64,000 bases of DNA from Caryophanales bacterium UBA743 (GCA_002297365.1 DBKT01000004.1:62001-126000); one strand, 5' to 3'. Shown: positions 15,220-23,201, numbered from the stretch's first letter. The notes: a model not told the origin generated them from the letters alone. Translations and numbers: made by a program.

Positions 15220-16587
15220 CTATTTCACGATACGTTTTACTTCCGAAATGATTTCTTCTTGCGGAGAAGAGACGATTTCGAGGTAGGCTTGTTTACCTCT
15301 GACTTCATAAAGAGAGAATTCCTGGCCTTTGTAATTTAAGCGGGTCTTAATTTTTTCCTCCGCTTTGGAAATCTCAAAACCGTTATCCAGAAAAGAGAAA
15401 ATGACGTCATCGTTTGAAGACCAAACGGAGGAAATCTCTTTTTCATCAAGCAAAACGTTGATGGGACGAATGATTTTGTTATCCATACGGAATTTTGGCG
15501 CGCCTTTATGAACAAGAGACCCTGGTATATACGTTTTTCCTCCATCCAAAGACCTTTCGCGGAAACGCAATAGGTTTTGGTTTTCTTGTTTTTCTCCTGG
15601 AACGGTGAAATAAAAATCTTTTTGATAGGAGACGTTTTCGATCTTGGAGCTCTTTTTTAACAGCGTAATGGCTTCCATGTTTTGCACAGGGAAGGTATCC
15701 CTTGAGGTGTATAAGTCGCCCTCTCTTAATTCATGGAAGGAAAAATCGTTTTCGAGAACGATGTCGGCTTGATTTTTATTCGGCAAAATGCTCTTGCGAT
15801 AAGAATCCAAAATATATTTGAAATAGAGGCTTATTGTAAAAGCGCTACTTGCTGAGGTGAGTTTCTTATCACGGATGATTCTTCGAAGGAAAAGGGTTTT
15901 AGGGTTCCCCTCAATAAAGTTCTTGACTGGTGAAAAAGAGGCGACCCGTGTAACGAAATTCGGGTTTAGAGCATAGATTCCTTCGACGATGATAACGTCA
16001 TAATCTTTTCCATCCCACAGAATATCGCTTGGCATTCTTTCACTGGTAATCTTGGAGTAGTTTTTCGAATAAATCGTTTGATTGTCAAATAGAAGTCTAA
16101 TATCTTCAGCCGCTTCGGGGAGGTTGTAAACCGTAGGCTCATCAAAGTTCAATTTCTTCCATTCCTCATTTAAAGCAGAGACGAAAACGTCCAATTTGTC
16201 TTCTGACAATAGATCTCTGATGCTTTCTTTAATTTTTGGAAGAACGTCCCAATCGTATTTCTTATCAAAGGGCACATTCATGATAATGTTTTTGATGCGT
16301 TTGATGATTTCAGGCATGTTTTCCAAAGAGGAATGGAAATAATTTAGATTCACTTTATTCGGAATGATTCCCGAAAGGCCGAAGTTATATTGATCCAATG
16401 AAAAAGTAAGACAACGTTTCCTTGCCCCTTCAAAAGCCTTTTTTAATGAGGAAGCTAAGAAAGATTTGCCCGAAGAAGAAGCCCCTGCGATGATGATTAA
16501 GGCTTTAGGACTTTTTTCCAATTGTTCTTCAGCAAGATCCATATTGGCAAAAATCCATTTATCTGTGTGGTGGCAAGTATATTTCAT
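15220..16587 (-). CDS. Uridine kinase-like protein fused to a CYTH-like domain
   Basis: This 455-residue protein has an N-terminal P-loop kinase of the uridine kinase / phosphoribulokinase group. Walker A is IIAGASSSGKSF (about residues 32-43), SLDQYNFG follows at about 62-69, and VIIVEGIYALNP at about 200-211. From about residue 300 the sequence turns to beta strands (FYFTVPG, LLRFRERSLDGGKTY, RTRLNYKG-like KIKTRLNYKG) as in CYTH triphosphate-tunnel domains. Uridine kinases phosphorylate uridine or cytidine with GTP/ATP. The CYTH part may bind the triphosphate or a regulator. It lacks a clean ExExK signature, so this half is less certain. An AGGAG site precedes the start. Confidence 0.75.
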   Translation of the reverse strand: MKYTCHHTDKWIFANMDLAEEQLEKSPKALIIIAGASSSGKSFLASSLKKAFEGARKRCLTFSLDQYNFGLSGIIPNKVNLNYFHSSLENMPEIIKRIKNIIMNVPFDKKYDWDVLPKIKESIRDLLSEDKLDVFVSALNEEWKKLNFDEPTVYNLPEAAEDIRLLFDNQTIYSKNYSKITSERMPSDILWDGKDYDVIIVEGIYALNPNFVTRVASFSPVKNFIEGNPKTLFLRRIIRDKKLTSASSAFTISLYFKYILDSYRKSILPNKNQADIVLENDFSFHELREGDLYTSRDTFPVQNMEAITLLKKSSKIENVSYQKDFYFTVPGEKQENQNLLRFRERSLDGGKTYIPGSLVHKGAPKFRMDNKIIRPINVLLDEKEISSVWSSNDDVIFSFLDNGFEISKAEEKIKTRLNYKGQEFSLYEVRGKQAYLEIVSSPQEEIISEVKRIVK

Positions 16588-16696
16588 AATCGTGCTCCTA
16601 TGGCTAACATTCTAGGAAGAAATATCTCTCTTTGGAAGAAAAGATGCTTAGATTTGCTACATTCTTTTTCTCTTTTCTTTTAGAATGATATTAAGT

Positions 16697-17317
16697 ATGA
16701 AAATGAGCGAATTAGAAAAAATGACTGCGGGAAAACTGTATGATGCAGGGGATCCTTCTTTATCAAAAATACGGGATAAGGCCCATTCTTTGGCCTTTCG
16801 TTATAACCAACTGGATGAACTTCATAAAGAAGAAAGAGCGGAGATTCTCAAAGAGCTTTTGCCCAATTTGGGGAAGGATTCCTCTCTAACGGGTCCTATC
16901 TATTTTGATTACGGTTTTAATTTTCATACTGGCGATCGTTTCTATTGCAATTTCAATTTTGTTTGCCTTGATGTATGCGAAATTGATATAGGGGATGACG
17001 TATTTTGCGGCCCAAACGTTTCTATCAATACCCCCCTTCACCCTCTTTTGGCAGAGGAAAGAAACCAATATTTAAGCGAGCACGGAATGACGGATAAAGA
17101 ATACGGAAAGAAAATCGTTATTGGCTCAAATTGCTGGATCGCTTCAAATGTAACCATCTGCGCTGGGTCCCATATCGGTGATAATTGCGTGATTGGCGCG
17201 GGGAGTGTGGTTGTTGGCGATATACCGGAGGGATATCTCGCTTATGGGGTGCCTGCCAAGCCAATACGGAAAATCGCCAAAGAAGACTCTGTCTATTTGA
17301 AAAAGGATTTATTTTGA
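16697..17317 (+). CDS. Maltose/galactoside O-acetyltransferase-type hexapeptide enzyme
   Basis: The protein has 206 residues from the ATG at 16697 (MKMSELEKMTAGKLYDAGD). A frame from 16685 adds four residues. The N-terminal EKMxAGxLYDAGD helix is the hallmark of the Maa/NodL group. It is followed by left-handed beta-helix turns such as IGSNCWIASNVTICAG and IGDNCVIGAGSVVVGDIP. Members acetylate maltose, galactosides or other sugars using acetyl-CoA as cytosolic trimers. TAGAAT at 16681 leaves at most a 4-10 base leader, so the mRNA may be nearly leaderless. The next gene starts 2 bases after the stop. Confidence 0.92.
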   Translation: MKMSELEKMTAGKLYDAGDPSLSKIRDKAHSLAFRYNQLDELHKEERAEILKELLPNLGKDSSLTGPIYFDYGFNFHTGDRFYCNFNFVCLDVCEIDIGDDVFCGPNVSINTPLHPLLAEERNQYLSEHGMTDKEYGKKIVIGSNCWIASNVTICAGSHIGDNCVIGAGSVVVGDIPEGYLAYGVPAKPIRKIAKEDSVYLKKDLF

Positions 17318-17319
17318 TT

Positions 17320-18705
17320 ATGCCTATCTTAGCAGCCTTCATGGTACCTCACCCGATCCTTGCCATTCCGGAAATAGGCAAAGGAAAAGAAAGCAATCTG
17401 TCTGCAACGATCGCTTCTTTTAACCTAATAACAAAGAAAATCGCTCAGCTTCAGCCAGACACCATTATTTGGATTTCCCCACATGCGGAAAGCTACGCCG
17501 ATTTTTTTCAGATTGCGGATGGAGACGTGGGAATTGGCTCATTTAAGAAATATGGGGCCCCTGATTTATCTTTCCGCATGCTTTATGACAAAATCCTTGC
17601 CCGTGAAATCTCCAGGGAATGCAAAATAAACCGTCTGCAAGGCGGAACGGAAAACGGGACGGAAGGAGAAATCGATCATGGCACCATGGTCCCTTTATAT
17701 TTCATCAATCATGAATTTCGTGATTTCCTGAGTGTTCGCGTAGGCGTTTCTGGCCAATCTCTAGCGGAGCATTACCGCTTTGGGCAAATCATTAAATCCT
17801 CAGTGGAGCAATTGGGAAGAAAGGCTGTGGTGATCGCTTCAGGAGACCTCTCGCATTGCCAACTGAGAACCTCTTCTTATGGGTATCGTCCAGAGGGCGC
17901 CATATATGATGAGCAAATCATGCGCGTTATGTCCAAAGCCAATTTCGGAGAGCTCTTATCCTTCAATCGCTTTTTGCTTGGCGAAGCCATTCAATGCGGG
18001 CATGCGGCATTCACGATACTTGCTGGTTGCCTTGACAGAGAAGATGTCGATTGCCTGCGCTTGTCTCACGAAGCGCCATATGGCACAGGATATGGCTTTT
18101 GCTGTTTCACCCCAAAAGGAGAAAACCAATCTCGTGCATTCTTGAATCTTTATCAGGAAAGAGAGCGCCTTTTAGCCAAAGAGAGGATGGATAGGGCAGA
18201 CGTGTATGTCCGTTTGGCACGCCAAGCCATTGAGACTTTTATCGCCACCAAGCGTTTCTTGAAGCCTTCCCAAACCTTGCCTCCCGAGCTCAATAAGGAA
18301 AAAGCGGGCGTTTTCGTTACCATCTACCGCGAGGGGGAGCTAAGAGGATGCATTGGCAGCATCAAACCAAAAAAGAAGACGCTTGCAGAGGAAATCATTG
18401 CTAATGCGGTTGCTGCCGCTTATAAGGATGAGCGTTTTGAACCCTTGAATGAAAATGAATTGGACAACCTCATTATCGTCGTAGATGTCGTAAGGAATCT
18501 AATCCCCGTCCTTTCCATCACCGATTTAGATTCTCAGAAATATGGCGTCATGGTTGAATTTGAAGATAAACACGCTGTTCTTTTGCCAAAGCTTCCAGGC
18601 ATAGACACGCCTGAAAAGCAAATCGAGATATGTAAGCGCAAAGCGGGCATCCCCCTTTACGAAGACGTTGATCTTTATCGGTTTGAAACGGAACACCACG
18701 TATAA
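17320..18705 (+). CDS. Memo/LigB-like domain fused to AMMECR1 domain (AmmeMemoRadiSam type)
   Basis: The protein has 461 residues from the ATG at 17320, 2 bases after the acetyltransferase stop. The frame that opens at 17185 is only overlap. Residues 1-275 form a class III extradiol dioxygenase / Memo-like domain with the histidines of AAFMVPHPILAIPE, SPHAES and DHGTMVPLYF and the GDLSHC segment. Residues 300-455 are AMMECR1, with GVFVTIYREGELRGCIGSI and DERFEPLNENEL. Such A and B proteins usually accompany a dedicated radical SAM enzyme in an uncharacterised modification system. No radical SAM gene is visible here. The dioxygenase label should not be taken as a function. Confidence 0.88.
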   Translation: MPILAAFMVPHPILAIPEIGKGKESNLSATIASFNLITKKIAQLQPDTIIWISPHAESYADFFQIADGDVGIGSFKKYGAPDLSFRMLYDKILAREISRECKINRLQGGTENGTEGEIDHGTMVPLYFINHEFRDFLSVRVGVSGQSLAEHYRFGQIIKSSVEQLGRKAVVIASGDLSHCQLRTSSYGYRPEGAIYDEQIMRVMSKANFGELLSFNRFLLGEAIQCGHAAFTILAGCLDREDVDCLRLSHEAPYGTGYGFCCFTPKGENQSRAFLNLYQERERLLAKERMDRADVYVRLARQAIETFIATKRFLKPSQTLPPELNKEKAGVFVTIYREGELRGCIGSIKPKKKTLAEEIIANAVAAAYKDERFEPLNENELDNLIIVVDVVRNLIPVLSITDLDSQKYGVMVEFEDKHAVLLPKLPGIDTPEKQIEICKRKAGIPLYEDVDLYRFETEHHV

Positions 18706-18709
18706 ATCT

Positions 18710-19156
18710 TTAGTGACGAGTTCTAGAGCGGTAGGTTTTAGGATAAAGAAATTTGACCATTTTCAGGTACATGCCCCCGTCCTTTTCAACAAATTCACCG
18801 TTATTTGAAATGTGATAGCCGTTTTTCGAGAAGAACTCCTTCATTCCGTAAGGAACAAAAACAATTGCCCATCTGCCTCCCAATTCTTTGATTTTCGTTT
18901 CCATGAATTTCAAAGTGTAGGTCCCAACTTTTTTATGACGACAGCTATCTTTTACGGTTAAGGAAATAATCTCCCAAGTTTCTGGATCGATTTCCAAAAA
19001 AGAAGAGACCCCTATAGGTGTTTTCTGCAAAAAAATGGTTAGAAACCAAGGTTTATTTTCGGAAGGGGAGAAGGCTTCCCTGTCCAAATAAGAAACCTGT
19101 TTTTTCTCTTCTTTTGTTTCCGATGTTTCCTGGTGGGAGAATTTAAAATCAATCAT
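18710..19156 (-). CDS. GNAT-family N-acetyltransferase
   Basis: The protein has 148 residues when started at the ATG at 19156. The longer frame to 19210 would start upstream of its own promoter. The acetyl-CoA loop is seen in VKDSCRHKKVGTYTLKFMETKI (R-x4-G-x-x-x-L, about residues 68-89). GGRWAIVFVP and EFFSKNGYHIS follow, the usual beta5 and C-terminal alpha-beta of the fold. The acceptor is unknown. It converges on the Memo-AMMECR1 gene with 4 bases between stops. The promoter (TATACT at 19163-19168 on the minus strand, 6 bases before the ATG) implies a leaderless mRNA. Confidence 0.82.
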   Translation of the reverse strand: MIDFKFSHQETSETKEEKKQVSYLDREAFSPSENKPWFLTIFLQKTPIGVSSFLEIDPETWEIISLTVKDSCRHKKVGTYTLKFMETKIKELGGRWAIVFVPYGMKEFFSKNGYHISNNGEFVEKDGGMYLKMVKFLYPKTYRSRTRH

Positions 19157-19162
19157 ATTCCA

Positions 19163-19186
19163 AGTATAGTGGAAAATATGTATAAT
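19163..19186. promoter_or_regulatory. Back-to-back -10 boxes for two leaderless genes
   Basis: TATACT on the minus strand (19168 down to 19163) lies 6 bases before the GNAT ATG. TATAAT on the plus strand (19181-19186) lies 7 bases before the ATG at 19194. The two divergent genes are only 37 bases apart, which leaves no room for separate 5' leaders or ribosome sites. Confidence 0.65.
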
Positions 19187-19193
19187 TGGCACT

Positions 19194-19835
19194 ATGAATA
19201 AAGGCATCATTCTTCAAAAATTGAAATACCATTATAAAAGGTATTTATCGATTCTTTTTGCGTCCATTGGTTTAGCTTTGCTTGTGGGGGCTATCGCCTA
19301 TCTTTTGATTACGAATAGGCAGGATGGTTATTCAGTTTCGGAATCTATTTGGAATTATTTGATTCTTCTTGTTTCGTTTATTTTTATCCTTTGCGGAACG
19401 GTTTCTGGGACGGGTTTGGCTTATTCTGGCATCCTGATGTTTGTTTTCTACATTCTTTGGGATTTTGGCGAATACATTCTCATTTTCTTGATTAGCGGTT
19501 CTTCTTTGGGAGATTTATTTGGAGGCTCGGTTTGGAGCATACTTTATAATGTGGGTTTCCTATTGGGCAGTGTGGCGGCTTTTGTTATTGGCATTTTGCT
19601 CTATATTCGTTTAAGGCAATTCCTTGTAGGGAAATACCCTTCGTATGTCGGTTTAAGGAATTTGGCATTGGCTTTTATGATTCTGGCGATTATTTTCAAC
19701 GGTTTCTTTCCGATGCTCATGCTTTTTGTTGAGCCTTCCCTAAAAGTCTTCCTTACGCTTCTATGTCCTTTCGCCGTTATTTTTGAAGCCCTCGCTTCTT
19801 TCTTCACGGTCACGCGCCTTAAGTCTGAATACTGA
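19194..19835 (+). CDS. Multi-pass membrane protein of unknown function
   Basis: This 213-residue protein has about six hydrophobic helices (roughly residues 15-38, 52-75, 78-105, 112-138, 152-172 and 178-205) separated by short loops. The N-terminus is basic (ILQKLKYHYKRYLS). I recognise no family motif. It is a single-gene unit, divergent from the GNAT gene, with a -10 box 7 bases before the ATG and no ribosome site. A tRNA-Thr gene follows 43 bases after the stop. Confidence 0.75.
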   Translation: MNKGIILQKLKYHYKRYLSILFASIGLALLVGAIAYLLITNRQDGYSVSESIWNYLILLVSFIFILCGTVSGTGLAYSGILMFVFYILWDFGEYILIFLISGSSLGDLFGGSVWSILYNVGFLLGSVAAFVIGILLYIRLRQFLVGKYPSYVGLRNLALAFMILAIIFNGFFPMLMLFVEPSLKVFLTLLCPFAVIFEALASFFTVTRLKSEY

Positions 19836-19840
19836 TATTC

Positions 19841-19869
19841 TTGAAAGAAGCCCGCGATTGTTTTATATT
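19841..19869 (+). promoter_or_regulatory. Promoter of tRNA-Thr
   Basis: TTGAAA (19841-19846), a 17-bp spacer and TATATT (19864-19869) lie 9 bases before the mature 5' end of the tRNA. Confidence 0.8.
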
Positions 19870-19878
19870 TATCAACGC

Positions 19879-19954
19879 GCCGACATAGCTCAGTTGGTAG
19901 AGCAACGCACTCGTAACGCGTGGGTCGTAGGTTCGATTCCTATTGTCGGCACCA
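19879..19954 (+). tRNA. tRNA-Thr (CGT)
   Basis: The 76-base cloverleaf has the acceptor GCCGACA/TGTCGGC, D-arm GCTC/GAGC, anticodon loop CTCGTAA with anticodon CGT, T-arm with GGTTCGATTCC, and an encoded CCA. The last anticodon-stem pair is an A-C mismatch. It reads ACG codons. Confidence 0.95.
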
Positions 19955-19965
19955 GTTTCTAAATG

Positions 19966-19993
19966 AAGCCTAATATCCTGTTAGGCTTTTTTC
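19966..19993 (+). terminator. Intrinsic terminator after tRNA-Thr
   Basis: AAGCCTAA and TTAGGCTT pair across a 7-base loop and run into TTTTTTC. Confidence 0.9.
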
Positions 19994-20144
19994 TTAACAA
20001 GAGAAGGGAGACATTAGGTTATATTCAAACCTGTATGTCGTTAGAATCGTTTCTGAATAAATAATGAATCATGCAAAAAAAGAAACATGAAAGTCATAAG
20101 CAAGATGGATTCATCGGCGTCTTTTTATTAAATTCCTCCCTATA

Positions 20145-20167
20145 AAAACACCCTGATAAAACACCCT
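20145..20167 (+). repeat. Tandem direct repeat upstream of the FAD oxidoreductase
   Basis: AAAACACCCT occurs at 20145-20154 and again at 20158-20167, a 13-base period. It lies 60-80 bases before the start codon at 20227 and could be a regulator site. No regulator is adjacent. Confidence 0.4.
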
Positions 20168-20226
20168 CATATTTTTCTTTAAATTTCTTTTTAAAGCGTG
20201 TATCTTCTCTAAGGGATATTGATACC

Positions 20227-21627
20227 ATGAACAAATATGATGTAATTATTGTCGGTTGCGGCCCCGCAGGCATTTTCACTGCGTTGGAAATGCTAAAAAA
20301 GGGCAGCAAAAAGAAGATTCTGATGATTGAAAAGGGGCAAAGCGTGGAACATCGTTTTTGCCCAAAGGCAAAACTGGGCAAGTGTGCGCATTGCGACCCT
20401 TGCGCCATCACGACGGGTTTCTCTGGCGCTGGCGCTTTCTCCGATGGAAAGCTCTCTCTTTCCTCTTCTGTCGGCGGGGCTTTGCCAGAGCTTTTAGGCT
20501 ACGGAACAATCGACGAGCTTATCAAATACGCCGATTCTATTTATTTGTCTTTCGGTGCTGACAAACATATTGAAGGGGAAAAGGAAACCGACGAAATCCG
20601 TCAGATTCGTCTCCGAAGCATTGAAGCGGGCCTTCGCTTGGTAAATTGCCCGATCCGCCATTTAGGTACGGAAAAAGCACATGACATCTATTTGGCCATT
20701 GAAAAGCATTTAATCGAAAACGGCGTGGAAATTCGTTTTGGATACGAATGTAACGACGTCATTCTTGACGGAAAGAAGTGCATTGGCATAAGAGCGCATA
20801 AATACCATTCCGAATCCGAAGAGGAAATCTATGCGCAGGATATTGTTATAGCCGCTGGAAGAAGAGGTGCTGATTGGTTAGAAAAAATCTGTGCCAAATA
20901 TGATATAGCTCACGCTCCAGGACCGGTTGACATTGGCGTTCGCGTCGAAGTCCGTAACGAAGTAATGGAGCCTCTGAATAAAAACCTTTATGAAGCAAAA
21001 CTCATCGGCTATTGCGGGCCGTTTAAAGATCGCGTCCGCACTTTCTGCCAAAATCCGGGTGGATTTGTCGCGCAAGAAAATTACGACGGGAACCTTGCTG
21101 TCGTAAACGGGCATTCTTTTAAAGAGAAGAAATCTCCGAATACCAACGTTTCCATTCTTTGCTCTCACAATTTCCGAGAGCCGTTTAACCAACCAATCCT
21201 TTATGCTCAGAAGATTGGCGAATTAACCAATATGCTTGGAAATGGTCACATCATGGTTCAGCGTTTCGGCGATATCTTAGACGGCAAAAGAACTTGGCAA
21301 TATGAATTAAATCGCTCGAATATCACTCCAACTTTGCCTGATGCCATTGCCGGAGACATTACTGCCGCAATGCCATATCGAACGATGACGGACATCATTG
21401 AATTCATCAAAGCGGTGGACCACATCGTTCCTGGATTCGCTTCGAGCGAGACGCTTTTATATTCTCCGGAAATCAAGTTCTATTCGAATCGCATAAAGAT
21501 GGATGAGCATTTAACGACAAATATCGAGAACCTTTACTGCTTGGGAGATTCTTCTGGCTGGACAAGGGGGCTTATGATGTCTTCCGTCATGGGCGTCGTC
21601 TTGGGCAGAAGATTGGCGGCCGAATAA
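20227..21627 (+). CDS. NAD(P)/FAD-dependent oxidoreductase (COG2509 type)
   Basis: This 466-residue protein begins with a Rossmann FAD site (DVIIVGCGPAGIFTALEML, GxGxxG). A cysteine cluster CPKAKLGKCAHCDPC follows (about residues 44-58), then GFSGAGAFSDGKLSL, which is characteristic of the COG2509 uncharacterised FAD dehydrogenases. The C-terminal NLYCLGDSSGWTRGLM closes the FAD pocket. The physiological substrate of this group is not established. The gene stands alone between tRNA-Thr and tRNA-Val. The stop is followed by a GGAAACGC/GCGTTTCC hairpin (21639-21668) that lacks a T run. Confidence 0.9.
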   Translation: MNKYDVIIVGCGPAGIFTALEMLKKGSKKKILMIEKGQSVEHRFCPKAKLGKCAHCDPCAITTGFSGAGAFSDGKLSLSSSVGGALPELLGYGTIDELIKYADSIYLSFGADKHIEGEKETDEIRQIRLRSIEAGLRLVNCPIRHLGTEKAHDIYLAIEKHLIENGVEIRFGYECNDVILDGKKCIGIRAHKYHSESEEEIYAQDIVIAAGRRGADWLEKICAKYDIAHAPGPVDIGVRVEVRNEVMEPLNKNLYEAKLIGYCGPFKDRVRTFCQNPGGFVAQENYDGNLAVVNGHSFKEKKSPNTNVSILCSHNFREPFNQPILYAQKIGELTNMLGNGHIMVQRFGDILDGKRTWQYELNRSNITPTLPDAIAGDITAAMPYRTMTDIIEFIKAVDHIVPGFASSETLLYSPEIKFYSNRIKMDEHLTTNIENLYCLGDSSGWTRGLMMSSVMGVVLGRRLAAE

Positions 21628-21731
21628 AAAGAAGGCAAAGGGAAACGCGTCGTTTTGATGCGTTTCCTTATGCATGGGTTTCCTCTTTTTAGAAAGAAAG
21701 CGCCTTTGCAATGAAAACTTTGAAAATTCCC

Positions 21732-21760
21732 TTGCTTCAATAATTGCTCATCACTATAAT
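21732..21760 (+). promoter_or_regulatory. Promoter of tRNA-Val
   Basis: TTGCTT (21732-21737), a 17-bp spacer and TATAAT (21755-21760). The 5' leader before the tRNA contains a small CGACTT/AAGTCG hairpin. Confidence 0.8.
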
Positions 21761-21795
21761 AATCAAGCGACTTGAAGAAGTCGTGAAATACGGTT

Positions 21796-21871
21796 GGGTA
21801 GTTAGCTCAGCTGGGAGAGCATCTGTTTGACGTACAGAAGGTCAGGAGTTCGAGCCTCTTACTACCCACCA
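21796..21871 (+). tRNA. tRNA-Val (GAC)
   Basis: The 76-base cloverleaf has acceptor GGGTAGT/ACTACCC, anticodon stem TCTGT/ACAGA with loop TTGACGT (anticodon GAC), a standard T-loop and encoded CCA. Confidence 0.95.
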
Positions 21872-21881
21872 ATCGCAATTG

Positions 21882-21906
21882 ACTCAAGGAAAACTTGAGT
21901 TTTTTT
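21882..21906 (+). terminator. Intrinsic terminator after tRNA-Val
   Basis: ACTCAAG, GAAAA and CTTGAGT are followed by a T run. Its 3' arm (21895-21900, TTGAGT) doubles as the best -35 for the next gene. Confidence 0.88.
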
Positions 21907-21924
21907 ATTTCTTTATCTTAATAT
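21895..21924 (+). promoter_or_regulatory. Promoter giving a leaderless HAD mRNA
   Basis: TTGAGT (21895-21900), an 18-bp spacer and TAATAT (21919-21924) end 6 bases before the ATG at 21931. No Shine-Dalgarno sequence is present. Confidence 0.6.
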
Positions 21925-21930
21925 TCTCGT

Positions 21931-22581
21931 ATGGAAAAAATTGCTTGTGAGACCATCGTGTTCGATTTCAACGGAACTTTGATCGATGATTTGAATATTT
22001 GTTTAAGGCTTTTGAATGAGATGCTTATTGAAAAAGGGCATCCTGGGAACATCGATAAAGAGAAATATCTTTCTGTTTTTACTTTTCCCGTGATGGATTA
22101 TTACATTCAATGCGGTTTCCGTTTTCCCGAAGACGATTTCCCTGCCTTAGCCAAAGAATTCGATCAAAAGTACAGAGACGCTTTCCCATCATTGCCTTTA
22201 TTTTCGGATGTCATGGAAGTCCTTGCTTTTTTTAAAGGAAAAAAGAAATTGATTGTTCTTTCCGCTACAAAACAAGAGAACCTCGAAGAAGAATTAAAAA
22301 TCAAGGGAATCTCCCCCTTCTTTGACAGGATAATTGGCGTTAAAGACATCTATGGTCGCTCAAAAATCGCTGAGGCGAAAGAATACTTCTCTAAGCAGAA
22401 TCAAGATTTAAGAGAAGTGGTTTTTGTCGGGGACACCCTTCATGATAATGAAGTGGCTAAAGAAATAGGCGGCGCTTCCATTCTTATTGCTAGAGGGCAC
22501 CAAAGCAAAGAGAGACTTCTTAAAGCTAAAAACGCTCTGGTTTTGGGGACTTTAAAAGAACTTGAGACAATTCTCATTTAG
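21931..22581 (+). CDS. HAD-superfamily hydrolase, phosphoglycolate-phosphatase-like
   Basis: This 216-residue protein has a helical C1 cap between motif I (TIVFDFNGTLIDD, about residues 8-20) and the core. Motif II is VLSAT (about 110-114) and motif IV is VFVGDTLHDNEVAKEIG (about 168-184). The order fits the Gph/PGP-like HAD phosphatases. The second motif I aspartate is Asn (DFN instead of DxD). That residue normally acts as general acid/base, so catalysis may be slow or altered. The message appears leaderless. The gene is monocistronic and precedes the DUF2188 gene by 58 bases. Confidence 0.85.
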   Translation: MEKIACETIVFDFNGTLIDDLNICLRLLNEMLIEKGHPGNIDKEKYLSVFTFPVMDYYIQCGFRFPEDDFPALAKEFDQKYRDAFPSLPLFSDVMEVLAFFKGKKKLIVLSATKQENLEEELKIKGISPFFDRIIGVKDIYGRSKIAEAKEYFSKQNQDLREVVFVGDTLHDNEVAKEIGGASILIARGHQSKERLLKAKNALVLGTLKELETILI

Positions 22582-22639
22582 TTACTGGTAAATTGGTAAT
22601 TTATTTATTAAAATAAGTTTAATAAAAGAGGAAAGACAA

Positions 22640-22954
22640 ATGGCAAAAAAGATTGAGAAAGCGGAAGAAAAAACTTCTGTGGAAGAAAACTCTAAAAAAG
22701 GAGCCCTTCAGGAGAAAAAAGAAAAAGAAGGCGTCAAGGTCTATCACGTCTCCAAAAGATCTTCGGACAATAAATGGAAGGTCTCCATTCGTGGAAGCGA
22801 TAAGGTCATCAAGCTTTTTGACACGAAAGTAGAAGCGGAAGAATATTGCACGAGGATGGCGAAGAACCAAGGAGCAACTCTTCAAATTCATAATTCCAAA
22901 GGCGCTAACAAAGGAAAAATCAGCAAAGCCATCGTCAAAGGCGGAAAGAAATAG
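22640..22954 (+). CDS. DUF2188-domain small protein
   Basis: This 104-residue protein has a Lys/Glu-rich N-terminal tail (residues 1-30). A DUF2188 module follows with YHVSKRSSDNKWKVSIRGSD, then FDTKVEAEEYCTRMAKNQGATLQIHNSKG, which is the f-tk-eAe-a--la-nqg-l-ihn-dG pattern of that family. DUF2188 proteins are small, cytosolic and without known function. The start follows AAAGAGGAAAGAC. The terminator just after the stop holds the -10 box of the next tRNA in its loop. Confidence 0.85.
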   Translation: MAKKIEKAEEKTSVEENSKKGALQEKKEKEGVKVYHVSKRSSDNKWKVSIRGSDKVIKLFDTKVEAEEYCTRMAKNQGATLQIHNSKGANKGKISKAIVKGGKK

Positions 22955-22974
22955 CAAATCGTTGTCGACAAATG

Positions 22975-23007
22975 AAAGGCTCTCGCTATAATTAAAGAGC
23001 CTTTTAA
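22975..23007 (+). terminator. Terminator whose loop contains the tRNA-Gly -10 box
   Basis: AAAGGCTCT (22975-22983) and AGAGCCTTT (22996-23004) form a stem followed by TTTT. The loop contains TATAAT at 22987-22992, correctly placed about 20 bases before the tRNA-Gly 5' end. Confidence 0.75.
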
Positions 23008-23012
23008 GGCGT

Positions 23013-23086
23013 GCATCTGTAGTTCAGTGGCAGAACCTTAGCTTCCCAAGCTAATGATACGGGTTCGATTCCCGCCAGATGCTCCA
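23013..23086 (+). tRNA. tRNA-Gly (CCC)
   Basis: The 74-base cloverleaf has acceptor GCATCTG/CAGATGC, anticodon stem TTAGC/GCTAA with loop TTCCCAA (anticodon CCC), T-arm GGGTTCGATTCCC and encoded CCA. Confidence 0.95.
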
Positions 23087-23201
23087 TTTGAATCTTAGTC
23101 ACACTCGGGAGATGCTCTATGATGGTAGATTTACTTGGTTCTACCACTTCAAACCAGCAACTCACGAGACGCGGTTTAAAATAAAACTCAATGAGCATAA
23201 A

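Noticed and set aside
17320..18130. Annotating the first domain as an aromatic ring-cleaving dioxygenase
   Set aside because: Fusion to AMMECR1 shows that it belongs to the Memo-like group. There is no aromatic catabolism gene nearby.
19879..23086. Possible integration site at the three tRNA genes
   Set aside because: No integrase, no duplicated tRNA 3' end and no phage or plasmid genes were found nearby.
23004..23198. 64-residue minus-strand reading frame
   Set aside because: It runs antisense through tRNA-Gly. Such frames are a known source of false protein annotations.
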